From Tistlia sp040905785 (lineage in GTDB: Bacteria > Pseudomonadota > Alphaproteobacteria > Kiloniellales > DSM-21159): a stretch of DNA of 64,000 nucleotides. Shown here one piece after another: positions 1 through 7,059 of the stretch. A program made the position numbers and the translations under genes. Position 1 is the first letter of the stretch. Each line of letters opens with the position of its first letter. A model generated the notes under the pieces. The model saw nothing but the letters and a program-made list of their open reading frames with translations. It was not told the DNA's origin and made no database searches. Location of the stretch: contig NZ_JBBDQW010000075.1 of the NCBI RefSeq assembly GCF_040905785.1, positions 1 to 64,000 on the forward strand, given 5' to 3'.

Positions 1-71
1 GGACTGAGCGCCGGGGACTGAGCGCCGGGGACTGAGCGCCGGGGACTGAGCACCGGGGACTGAGCGGCCGG
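1..71. repeat. 14-bp tandem repeat at the window edge
   Basis: The unit ggactgagcgccgg occurs three times exactly (1-14, 15-28, 29-42), once with one change (43-56), then a fifth copy carries an extra g (57-71). The array may continue to the left beyond the window. No coding frame or start is associated with it, and it lies about 155 bp upstream of the first gene. Confidence 0.9.
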
Positions 72-227
72 GCCTTCCGGCCTCGAGCTTCCACCGCAGG
101 CGCGGCGGAGCCTTGCCACGGCGGCGCCGAACCGCCAAATAGAGGCCTCGTCGCCTTCCGAAGCAGCAGCGAGCACGCGTCCCGCGCCATCGAGAGCGCC
201 GGGTCGGCGAGAGAGCGGAGCCAAGCC

Positions 228-1214
228 ATGTCATCCCTGATCGGTCAGCCGAACGCCCCCGCGACTCCCTCGGGCCAAGCCCCCAATGGCGCCACGCCCG
301 GCGCTGGGCCCGGCGCCGGGGCCGCGGGCGCCACGATCATGGACAGCGACCTCCAGAACTTCGCCCGCGACGTCATCGAGGCCTCGATGGAGCGGCCGGT
401 CCTGGTCGACTTCTGGGCGACCTGGTGCGGGCCCTGCAAGACCCTGACGCCGCTGCTTGAGAAGGTCGTCACGGCGGCCGGCGGCGCGGTCCGCCTGGTC
501 AAGATCGACATCGACAAGAACCAGGCCCTGGCTCAGCAGCTGCGCATCCAGTCGGTGCCGACCGTCTACGCCTTCTTCCAGGGCCAGCCGGTCGACGGCT
601 TCCAGGGCGCCGTGCCCGAAAGCCAGCTGAAGACCCTGGTCGAGCGCCTGATCCAGATGAGCGGCGCCCAGCCCGCGCCGGGCGCCGTCGACGTCGGGGC
701 GCTGCTGGCCGCGGCCGACGCCAGCCTCGCCGAGGGCGCGGTCGAGGAGGCCGAGGCGCTCTACCTCGAGGCGCTGCAGGCCGACGGCGAGAACGCCGTG
801 GCGATCGCCGGCATGCTGCGCGCCCGCATCGCGCTCGGCGACCAGGAGGGCGCCCGCGAGATGCTCGAGTCGCTGGACGAGGAGATGCGCGCCAAGCCCG
901 AGGTCGTCGCCGTGGCGACCGCCCTCGAGCTGGCCGGCCGCCAGGTCGACGGCGCCGAGCTGGCGGCGCTCTCCGCGAAGGTCGAGCAGGATCCCAAGGA
1001 CCACGCCGCGCGCTTCGAGCTGGCCCAGGCGCTCTACGCCGCCGGGCGCCAGGAGGAGGCGGGCGACCACCTGCTGGAGATCGTCCGCCGCAAGCGCGAC
1101 TGGAACGAGGAGGCGGCGCGCAAGGAGCTGGTCAGGTACTTCGAGGCCTGGGGGCCGACCCACGAGCTGACGCTCGACTTCCGCCGCCGGCTCTCCTCGA
1201 TCCTCTTCGCGTGA
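228..1214 (+). CDS. cnoX: Thioredoxin-domain co-chaperone (CnoX/YbbN type)
   Basis: 328 residues. A thioredoxin fold lies at about residues 35-145 with the canonical WCGPC active site, preceded by a Gly/Ala/Pro-rich leader of about 35 residues. The C-terminal half (about 155-325) is Ala/Glu/Leu-rich and built of TPR-like helices. This two-part architecture is that of YbbN/CnoX, which protects proteins from oxidation and hands them to GroEL and DnaK. The intact CxxC suggests redox activity is retained, unlike E. coli CnoX, which has SxxC. The start is preceded by a cggag element. The LON-domain gene follows after 13 bp, so the two are probably cotranscribed. I see no secretion signal, so it should be cytoplasmic. 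Confidence 0.88.
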   Translation: MSSLIGQPNAPATPSGQAPNGATPGAGPGAGAAGATIMDSDLQNFARDVIEASMERPVLVDFWATWCGPCKTLTPLLEKVVTAAGGAVRLVKIDIDKNQALAQQLRIQSVPTVYAFFQGQPVDGFQGAVPESQLKTLVERLIQMSGAQPAPGAVDVGALLAAADASLAEGAVEEAEALYLEALQADGENAVAIAGMLRARIALGDQEGAREMLESLDEEMRAKPEVVAVATALELAGRQVDGAELAALSAKVEQDPKDHAARFELAQALYAAGRQEEAGDHLLEIVRRKRDWNEEAARKELVRYFEAWGPTHELTLDFRRRLSSILFA

Positions 1215-1227
1215 GCCGCCGCCTTCC

Positions 1228-1917
1228 ATGAGCCGGCTCCCCTTCGACCCGGCCTTCGACGAGCTGCCCGGCAGCCTGCCGGTCTTTCCCCTGCCGGGCG
1301 TGCTGCTGCTGCCCGGCGGCCGGCTGCCGCTCAACGTCTTCGAGCCGCGCTACCTGGCGATGGTCGAGGACGCCCTCAAGGGACCGCGCCTGATCGGCAT
1401 GGTGCAGCCCAGGTCGGAGCCGGACGCAGGCGACCTGCGCGACGTCGGCGCCGCCGAGCTCTACGGCACCGGCTGCGCCGGCCGGCTCACCGCCTTCCAG
1501 GAGACCGACGACGGGCGCTACCTCGTGACCCTGAGCGGCCTGATCCGCTTCGACGTCACGAGCGAGCTGCCGAGCCTGCGCGGCTACCGCCTGGTTCAGC
1601 CCGAGTGGGATCCCTACGCCGGCGACCTGGAGGTCGCCGACCCGCCCGGGATTGACCGGCCGCGCATTCTCGAGGCGCTGCGCGCCTACTTCGATGCGAC
1701 CGGCATCGCCGGCGACTGGGAGGCGATCGAGGAGACGCCGAACGAGAAGCTGATCACCTCGGTCGCCATGATCTGTCCCTTCGAGGACAGCGAGAAGCAG
1801 GCGCTGCTAGAGGCGCCGACCCTGGAGCGGCGCGCCGAGGCGATGACCGCGATCCTGGAGATGGCGGCGCTGCGCGGCACGCCGGCGCCGGACGGCGGCG
1901 ACGCCGCGCGACACTGA
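1228..1917 (+). CDS. LON peptidase substrate-binding-domain protein
   Basis: 229 residues corresponding to the N-terminal substrate-binding (LON, PUA-like) domain of Lon protease, without the AAA and protease domains. Typical start features are the LPVFPLPGVLLLPGGRLPL segment and the FEPRYLAMV motif, the strongest family signatures. Such stand-alone proteins are widespread in alphaproteobacteria, usually next to the thioredoxin-family gene as here; their molecular role is not established. It is tightly linked to the upstream cnoX (13 bp) and to the Trm112-like gene downstream (34 bp), suggesting one transcript. Length matches the family. Confidence 0.87.
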   Translation: MSRLPFDPAFDELPGSLPVFPLPGVLLLPGGRLPLNVFEPRYLAMVEDALKGPRLIGMVQPRSEPDAGDLRDVGAAELYGTGCAGRLTAFQETDDGRYLVTLSGLIRFDVTSELPSLRGYRLVQPEWDPYAGDLEVADPPGIDRPRILEALRAYFDATGIAGDWEAIEETPNEKLITSVAMICPFEDSEKQALLEAPTLERRAEAMTAILEMAALRGTPAPDGGDAARH

Positions 1918-1951
1918 ACCGGCCGCGACGGCGGCCCAGCGGGGAAGAGAG

Positions 1952-2149
1952 ATGAGCGACAGCAAGACGCCGCACACAGCCGTCGATCCCAGGCTCCTGG
2001 AGATCCTCGTCTGCCCGCTGACGAAGGGGCCGCTCGACTACGACCGCGAGCGCCAGGAGCTGATCAGCCGCCAGGCCGGCCTGGCCTACCCGATCCGCGA
2101 CGGCATCCCGATCATGCTGCCCGACGAGGCCCGGCAGCTCGAGGACTAG
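1952..2149 (+). CDS. Trm112-family small protein (YcaR-like)
   Basis: 65 residues. The core LLEILVCPLTKGPLDYD resembles the bacterial Trm112/YcaR family (a tetraheme-binding-like fold, often zinc-binding). Only one Cys remains in the first motif, so a zinc site is unlikely. In eukaryotes Trm112 activates several methyltransferases; the role of the bacterial proteins is not settled. A gggaagagag element just before ATG supports the start. It lies between the LON-domain and DUF971 genes in what looks like a four-gene operon. Confidence 0.85.
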   Translation: MSDSKTPHTAVDPRLLEILVCPLTKGPLDYDRERQELISRQAGLAYPIRDGIPIMLPDEARQLED

Positions 2150-2177
2150 GGCAGGACCAGAAGGGAGCAGCGGACCG

Positions 2178-2561
2178 ATGAGCGCGTTCGACGTCAAGCA
2201 CCATCCCAGCGAGATCCGCTACCGCTCCGCCGAGAAGCGCCTGGAGATCGACTTCGAGGACGGCCGCAGCTTCTCGCTGCCGGCCGAGCTGCTCCGCGTC
2301 GAGAGCCCCTCGGCCGAGGTCCAGGGCCACGGGCCCGGCCAGAAGCAGGTCCTCGGCGGCCGCCGGCACGTCGGCATCCTGGCGATCGAGCCGGTCGGCA
2401 CCTACGCCGTCCGGCTGCGCTTCGACGACCTCCACGACACCGGCATCTTCTCCTGGGACTACCTCTACCGCCTCGGCGAGGAGCAGGAGAAGATCTGGGC
2501 GGACTACCTGGAGAACCTGGAGGCGCGCGGCCTGTCGCGCGAGCCGCCCCGCCGCGCCTGA
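2178..2561 (+). CDS. DUF971 (gamma-butyrobetaine hydroxylase-like N-terminal domain) protein
   Basis: 127 residues. The protein begins with HHPSEIRYRSAEKRLEIDFE and contains a SLPAELLRVESPSAEVQGHG stretch. It then has a WDYLYRLGEEQEKIW C-terminal helix. These are signatures of DUF971, which also forms the N-terminal domain of gamma-butyrobetaine hydroxylase-like proteins and occurs as a stand-alone protein linked to Fe-S assembly (ApbC/Mrp context). No such partner is adjacent here. It is the last gene of the run begun by cnoX, 28 bp after the Trm112-like gene. Two short hairpins follow in the next intergenic gap. Confidence 0.85.
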   Translation: MSAFDVKHHPSEIRYRSAEKRLEIDFEDGRSFSLPAELLRVESPSAEVQGHGPGQKQVLGGRRHVGILAIEPVGTYAVRLRFDDLHDTGIFSWDYLYRLGEEQEKIWADYLENLEARGLSREPPRRA

Positions 2562-2604
2562 CGACGGCCCTCGTCGCCCCGGTGCCCGGACCCCTGCGGC
2601 TTTA

Positions 2605-2642
2605 GCGACCTTCGCAGGTCGCCGCTGCGCGAGCGGCCTCGC
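2605..2642. other. Two short hairpins in the gap after the DUF971 gene
   Basis: gcgacct (2605-2611) and aggtcgc (2616-2622) form a perfect 7-bp stem with a tcgc loop. A second stem, gcgag/ctcgc, lies at 2629-2642. No T-run follows, so this is not a classic intrinsic terminator; it may be a transcript 3' end structure or leader of the next gene. Confidence 0.4.
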
Positions 2643-2692
2643 CGCAGATGCGCGAGCCTGCCCCGCGTGATCCTGCGGCAGGGAGCGCTCCG

Positions 2693-3913
2693 ATGCCCGA
2701 CACCGCCGTCCGTCCCGCGCTCGAGACCCCCGACCTGCCGCGCCTGCGGCGGGCCCGCCTGGCCAAGGTCCGCGCCGAGCTGGCGCAGCGCGACCTGGCG
2801 GCGATCCTGCTCTACGACCCGGTCAACATCCGCTACGCGACCGACTCGCGGAACATGGCCGTCTGGACCCTGCACAACCCGGTCCGCTACGCCCTGGTGC
2901 CGCTCGAGGGTCCGGTCGTGGTCTTCGACTTCCACAACTGCGGCCACCTGTCGGCGGGCCTGGAGACGGTCGAGGAGGTGCGCCCGGCGACCGGCTGGTA
3001 CTGGTTCGGCGCCGGTCCCGAGGCCGGCCGCCGCGTCGCCCGCTGGGCCGACGAGATCGCGGCGCTGATGCACCGCCACGGCGGCGGCAACCGGCGGCTC
3101 GCCGTCGATCGCCTGGATCCGCTCGGCGCCCGCGCCCTGGAGGCGCGCGGCCTGGAGATCCTGGACGGCCAGGAGCCCATGGAGATGGCGCGCCACCTCA
3201 AGACGCCCGACGAGGTCGTGGCGATGCGCCACGCCGTCGCCGCCTGCGAGGCCGGCATGGCGGCGATGCGCGCGGCGCTGCGGCCGGGCATGACCGAGAA
3301 CGAGCTCTGGTCGATCCTGCACCAGGTCAACATCGCGCGCGGCGGCGAGTGGATCGAGACCCGCCTGCTCGCGTCCGGCCCGCGCACCAACCCCTGGTTC
3401 CAGGAGTGCGGCGAGCGGGTTATCGAGGCCGGCGACCTGGTCTCCTTCGACACCGACCTGATCGGCCCCTACGGCATGTGCGCCGACATCTCGCGCAGCT
3501 TCCTGTGCGGCGACGGCCGGGGCAGCGCCGAGCAGCGCACGCTCTACGCCCTGGCGCTGGAGCAGATCGAGACCAACGCCGCCCTCCTGAAGCCGGGCAT
3601 GACCTGCCGCGAGTTCGCCGAGCGCTCCTTCGCGCTGCCGGAGCGCTACCGGGCGAACCGCTACTCGGTGATCTTCCACGGCGTCGGGCTGTGCGACGAG
3701 TATCCCGCCTGCCTCTACCTGGAGGACTTCGAGAGCGCCGGCTACGACGCCCTGGTCGTGCCCGGCATGACGCTCTGCCTGGAATCCTACGTCGGCGCCG
3801 AGGCCGGCGGCGAGGGCGTCAAGCTGGAGCAGCAGCTGCTGGTCACCGAGACCGGCCTGGAGCCGCTCTCGAGCTTCCCCTTCGAGGACAGCCTGCTCGA
3901 GCGTTGGGTGTAG
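2693..3913 (+). CDS. dddP: M24-fold protein, candidate DMSP lyase DddP
   Basis: 406 residues from this ATG; an in-frame start 45 bp upstream is possible. The fold is M24 (creatinase/aminopeptidase-like). Asp253, Asp255, Asp265, His329, Glu364 and Glu379 occupy the metal positions, with Asp335 and Tyr324 nearby. As I recall the crystallised DddP (metal Asp295, Asp297, Asp307, His371, Glu406, Glu421; catalytic Asp377; Tyr366), every position matches at a constant offset of 42. The GGEWIETRLL and GPRTNPWFQEC segments also fit DddP rather than prolidases. DddP cleaves dimethylsulfoniopropionate to DMS and acrylate in the cytoplasm. No DMSP importer or acrylate gene is adjacent. If not DddP, it would be a related M24 hydrolase. 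Confidence 0.82.
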   Translation: MPDTAVRPALETPDLPRLRRARLAKVRAELAQRDLAAILLYDPVNIRYATDSRNMAVWTLHNPVRYALVPLEGPVVVFDFHNCGHLSAGLETVEEVRPATGWYWFGAGPEAGRRVARWADEIAALMHRHGGGNRRLAVDRLDPLGARALEARGLEILDGQEPMEMARHLKTPDEVVAMRHAVAACEAGMAAMRAALRPGMTENELWSILHQVNIARGGEWIETRLLASGPRTNPWFQECGERVIEAGDLVSFDTDLIGPYGMCADISRSFLCGDGRGSAEQRTLYALALEQIETNAALLKPGMTCREFAERSFALPERYRANRYSVIFHGVGLCDEYPACLYLEDFESAGYDALVVPGMTLCLESYVGAEAGGEGVKLEQQLLVTETGLEPLSSFPFEDSLLERWV

Positions 3914-3942
3914 CGCCGGGGTGCGTCGAGGCCCCTGCACCC

Positions 3943-4027
3943 ACGCCCTTCGACAGGCTCAGGGCGAAGCAGGGGGTGGGCCGCGTCGCACCGACTTATG
4001 CTTCGGCCCGAGCCTGTCGAGGGGCGT
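3943..4027. repeat. Imperfect inverted repeat, dispersed intergenic element
   Basis: The left arm (3943-3970) begins acgcccttcgacaggctc and the right arm (4000-4027) ends cctgtcgaggggcgt. The two 28-nt arms are complementary with three mismatches around a 29-nt spacer. It lies between the convergent dddP candidate and PhyH genes, so it could end transcription in both directions. The motif resembles a short dispersed repeat common in high-GC proteobacteria; a related half-site is at 17495-17507. Confidence 0.75.
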
Positions 4028-4044
4028 GAAGGCGCAAGCGCCGC

Positions 4045-4989
4045 CTACATCATCGCGGGCTTGCCGGCCGCCTTCGCCTTGCCCGTCCCCTTCTCCTCGC
4101 CGGACTGCGCCGCGAAGATCGAGCTGTAGCCGCCCGACCAGTCGGGGGGGATCAGGCAGGGCCGGGGATCGTGGCGGGCCCAGCGCGCCGGCCGGCCGCG
4201 CAGCAGTTCGCGGTCGTGGCGCGAGACCGAGGGGTTGACCGTGTAGGGGAAAGCGTCGGCCGCGGCGTAGGCGTTGAGCAGCAGCGGCCGGCCGTGCGCG
4301 GTGGTCGCCGGCGGCGAGGAATGCACCGTGCGGCAGTTGTGCACGGTGATCGAGCCGGCCGGGCCGGTCAGCATCACCGCCTTCGATTCGTCCAGGCCCG
4401 CGGCATCGGCGTCGGACAGGCAGCCGGTCCAGTTGCCCTCGGCGTCGTACTGGTCGTAGAGCGGCCCGTCGTGGCTGCCGGGCAGCACGGTCAGCGGCCC
4501 GTCGGTCGGGCCGACGTCCTGCAGGTAGAGGCCGATCGTCATCGGGCTGTAGTTGGTGTGCGGGTAGAACTGGATGTCCTGGTGCCAGCGCACCGCGTTG
4601 GCCTGGGGATTGGCCTCGCTCCATTTGAAGTTCAGCTTGGAGTGGTGGAAGGTCACGCCACCGCCCTCCTCGGCGCCGATCAGGTCGGCGGCGACGTCGG
4701 CCAGGATCCCGCTCGCGACCTCCCAGAACAGCGGGTCCTGCTCGTCCGGGGTCTTCAGCCGGCGCAGCCGCGGGCTCTCGGCGCCGTGGCCGGGCGCGAG
4801 GTCGAAGACCGAATCGCTGGCGGCGACCGATCGGCTGCGCTCCAGGAAGGCGGCGACCCGCTCGTGGAGGCGGCCGAGCAGCTCCGGCCCGATCAGGCGC
4901 TCGACCAGCAGGTAGCCGTCGCGGTGATAGGCGGCGACTTGCTCGGCGGACAGGACGGCGGGCCGGGGGCGGGCTTCGAGAGCGGACAT
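4045..4989 (-). CDS. Phytanoyl-CoA dioxygenase (PhyH) family protein
   Basis: 314 residues from the ATG at 4989, chosen because ggaggttgccgcc directly precedes it; longer in-frame starts exist at 5028 and 5064 but lack a good ribosome site. The double-stranded beta-helix has the iron triad His136-x-Asp138 (in RWHQDIQFYPH) and distal His223. The 2-oxoglutarate Arg234 lies in HGRPLLL. The family hydroxylates carbon positions in lipids, ectoine or small metabolites using Fe(II), oxygen and 2-oxoglutarate; the substrate cannot be told from sequence. It converges on the dddP candidate, separated by an inverted repeat. The C-terminal tail is Lys/Ala-rich. Confidence 0.85.
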   Translation of the reverse strand: MSALEARPRPAVLSAEQVAAYHRDGYLLVERLIGPELLGRLHERVAAFLERSRSVAASDSVFDLAPGHGAESPRLRRLKTPDEQDPLFWEVASGILADVAADLIGAEEGGGVTFHHSKLNFKWSEANPQANAVRWHQDIQFYPHTNYSPMTIGLYLQDVGPTDGPLTVLPGSHDGPLYDQYDAEGNWTGCLSDADAAGLDESKAVMLTGPAGSITVHNCRTVHSSPPATTAHGRPLLLNAYAAADAFPYTVNPSVSRHDRELLRGRPARWARHDPRPCLIPPDWSGGYSSIFAAQSGEEKGTGKAKAAGKPAMM

Positions 4990-5094
4990 GGCGGCAACCT
5001 CCGGGGCGGGATGGGTGCTGTCTGACATATCAGCAGTATGCAGACTCTCTCCGGGCGTCTGCAAGCCCGCTAAATGGCGGGGCGGCCGCGCCGC

Positions 5095-6393
5095 TCAGAG
5101 GGGCTCGCCGCGGCACAGCCGGGGCAGGTCGCCGGCCAGACCCATGGCGTGACGCATGAAGAGGCGCTTCAGCGGCCCGGAGCGGTCGACCGCCGCGAGG
5201 CCGAGGTCGCGGACCAGGCGCAGCGGCCCGAAGTCGTTGGAGAACAGCCGGTTCAGGCCGTCGGTGACCCCGGCCAGCGCCAGGTTGTCGAAGCGGCGCC
5301 AGCGCTGGTAGCGCTCGAGCACGGACTCGGCGCCCAGGTCCAGGCCGAGGCGCCGGGCGTCGACCAGCACCTCGGCGAGGGCGCCGATGTCGCGCAGGCC
5401 GAGGTTGAAGCCCTGGCCGGCGATCGGGTGGATGACGTGGGCGGCGTCCCCGACCAGCGCCAGCCGCGGCGCCACGATGCGCTGCGCCAGCTGCAGGCCG
5501 AGCGGGTAGCGCCAGCGCCGTCCCGCGACCCGGATGCGACCGAGGCTGTCGCCGAAGCGCCGCTCGATCTCCCGCGCGAAGCCGACGTCGTCGAGGCCCA
5601 TGACGCCGTCGGCGACCGCGCGCCGCTCGGTCCAGACCAGCGAGGAGCGGTGACCGCCGTCGGGGGCGTCGGTCAGCGGCAGCACGGCGAAGGGGCCCGA
5701 GGGCAGGAAGTGCTCGTGGGCGACGTCCTCGTGGTCGAGCTCGTGCAGCAGGGTGGCGACGATACCGTCCTGCGGGTAGTCCCAGCGCGTCACCGCGATG
5801 CCGGCGGCCTCGCGCAGCGGCGAAGCCCGGCCGTCGCAGCCGGCGATCAGCGGCGCGCGCAGGCTGCGGCCGTCCTCGAGCAGCAGGCTGGCCCGGCCGG
5901 GGCCGCGCTCGGCCGAGGCGACGCGCGCCGGCGCGATCAGGCGCAGCGAGGCGAGCTCGCCGGCGCGCCGGTGGAGGGCCTGGCGCAGCACCCGGTTCTC
6001 GACGATCCAGCCCATGACGCCGCTGCCGACCGGTCCGCCGCCGGCCACCTCGTCCGCGTCGTAGTGCAGGAAGAGGCGGCTGGCGGCCTCGCCGACGCGC
6101 CCGTCGGAAACGCGGATGTCGCGGATCGGCGCCGCCGCCGCGCCGACGTGCCGCCAGACTCCGATCGTCTCCAGCAGGCGCTGCGAACCGAGGGCGATGG
6201 CCGAGGCGCGTCCGTCGAAGGGCTCCTCGAGCACCCTTTCCGGCGGCTCGGCGTCGACGATCGCCACCGTCAGCCCGGCGCCGGCCAGGGCACAGCCGAG
6301 CGACAGGCCGACCAGCCCGCCGCCGGCCACCGCCACCTCGACGTCGAGGCCTTCCGTCGCTCCGTCCCGCTGCCGCTTTGCCGCTTTTGCCAT
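5095..6393 (-). CDS. UbiH/UbiF/COQ6-family FAD-dependent hydroxylase (ubiquinone biosynthesis)
   Basis: 432 residues. The N-terminal dinucleotide fold has VAGGGLVGLSLG. The FDGRASAIALGSQRLL segment is typical of ubiquinone hydroxylases. GCDGRASPLREAAGI and LVGDAAHVIHPIAGQGFNLG are the second and third FAD motifs. The enzyme inserts a hydroxyl group in the quinone ring at the cytoplasmic membrane using NAD(P)H, FAD and oxygen. Which ring position (C1, C5 or C6; UbiH, UbiF, UbiL) cannot be assigned, because alphaproteobacteria carry several paralogues with different regioselectivity. The start follows a short lysine-rich leader. It is transcribed divergently from glnK across a 316-bp gap. Confidence 0.87.
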   Translation of the reverse strand: MAKAAKRQRDGATEGLDVEVAVAGGGLVGLSLGCALAGAGLTVAIVDAEPPERVLEEPFDGRASAIALGSQRLLETIGVWRHVGAAAAPIRDIRVSDGRVGEAASRLFLHYDADEVAGGGPVGSGVMGWIVENRVLRQALHRRAGELASLRLIAPARVASAERGPGRASLLLEDGRSLRAPLIAGCDGRASPLREAAGIAVTRWDYPQDGIVATLLHELDHEDVAHEHFLPSGPFAVLPLTDAPDGGHRSSLVWTERRAVADGVMGLDDVGFAREIERRFGDSLGRIRVAGRRWRYPLGLQLAQRIVAPRLALVGDAAHVIHPIAGQGFNLGLRDIGALAEVLVDARRLGLDLGAESVLERYQRWRRFDNLALAGVTDGLNRLFSNDFGPLRLVRDLGLAAVDRSGPLKRLFMRHAMGLAGDLPRLCRGEPL

Positions 6394-6592
6394 GGCCTTA
6401 CCATCGGATCGCCCGGCGACGCTGTCCAGAGGCCGCGCCGCCGCAGTCCCCACAGGCCGTTGAGCGATTTTTGTGCAATTTCGCAGAACTGCCTGTTTTT
6501 TGCTCAGCTCTTGTCCGCCGGACGTCCACCCGCGGCGCCGATCCCCGCCGGCCGGCCGGCGACAGCGGCGCTTTTGTGCGCTGCAGCGCGAC

Positions 6593-6608
6593 TGGCACGC
6601 TTCTTGAC
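6593..6608 (+). promoter_or_regulatory. Possible sigma-54 promoter of glnK-amtB
   Basis: ctggcacgcttcttgac matches the -24 element exactly (TGGCACG), with the right spacing to a TTG at -12. The -12 box reads TTGAC instead of TTGCA, so it is imperfect. It lies about 100 bp before glnK, a gene usually under NtrC/sigma-54 control. No convincing paired NtrC sites were found by eye in the remaining part of the 316-bp gap between the divergent genes. Confidence 0.5.
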
Positions 6609-6709
6609 TCTCCCGGGGCGGGTTCGGTTCCGCAGCGCGGCACGACCCCGCCGTACGGGCGGGAGGCCGGGGGGCCGGCGGAAGCAGAGAACGAAGGGGA
6701 AGACGACGC

Positions 6710-7048
6710 ATGAAAATGGTCGTTGCCATCATCAAGCCCTTCAAGCTCGACGACGTGCGCGAGGCGCTCACCTCGATCGGGATCGAGGGTCTCACCGTCA
6801 GCGAGGTCAAGGGCTACGGGCGGCAGAAGGGGCAGACCGAGATCTACCGCGGCGCGGAGTACTCGGTGAACTTCCTGCCAAAGGTCAAGATCGAGCTCGC
6901 GGTCGTCGACGAGCAGGTCGAGCAGGTCGTCGAGACGGTGCAGAAGGCCGCCAATACCGGCCGGATCGGGGACGGCAAGATCTTCGTCCTCGACATCACC
7001 CACGCCGTGCGCATCCGCACCGGCGAAATCGACGCCGAAGCGCTTTAG
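6710..7048 (+). CDS. glnK: PII nitrogen regulatory protein GlnK
   Basis: 112 residues, the standard PII length. It begins MKMVVAIIKPFKLDDVREAL. The T-loop KGYGRQKGQTEIYRGAEY carries the uridylylation site Tyr51, and GRIGDGKIFVLDI forms the B-loop that binds nucleotide. The trimer senses 2-oxoglutarate, ATP/ADP and glutamine (through GlnD) and blocks the ammonium channel when nitrogen is plentiful. Linkage to amtB (11 bp) identifies it as the GlnK type rather than GlnB. A possible sigma-54 promoter lies about 100 bp upstream; a purine-rich gaagggga is near the start. Confidence 0.95.
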   Translation: MKMVVAIIKPFKLDDVREALTSIGIEGLTVSEVKGYGRQKGQTEIYRGAEYSVNFLPKVKIELAVVDEQVEQVVETVQKAANTGRIGDGKIFVLDITHAVRIRTGEIDAEAL

Positions 7049-7059
7049 GAGGGGGGTAG

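Noticed and set aside
1..71. CRISPR or mobile-element end
   Set aside because: Contiguous 14-bp units without spacers and no transposase or integrase nearby.
4990..5064. Longer PhyH start at 5064 or 5028
   Set aside because: No good ribosome site before these codons, whereas ggagg lies ideally before 4989.
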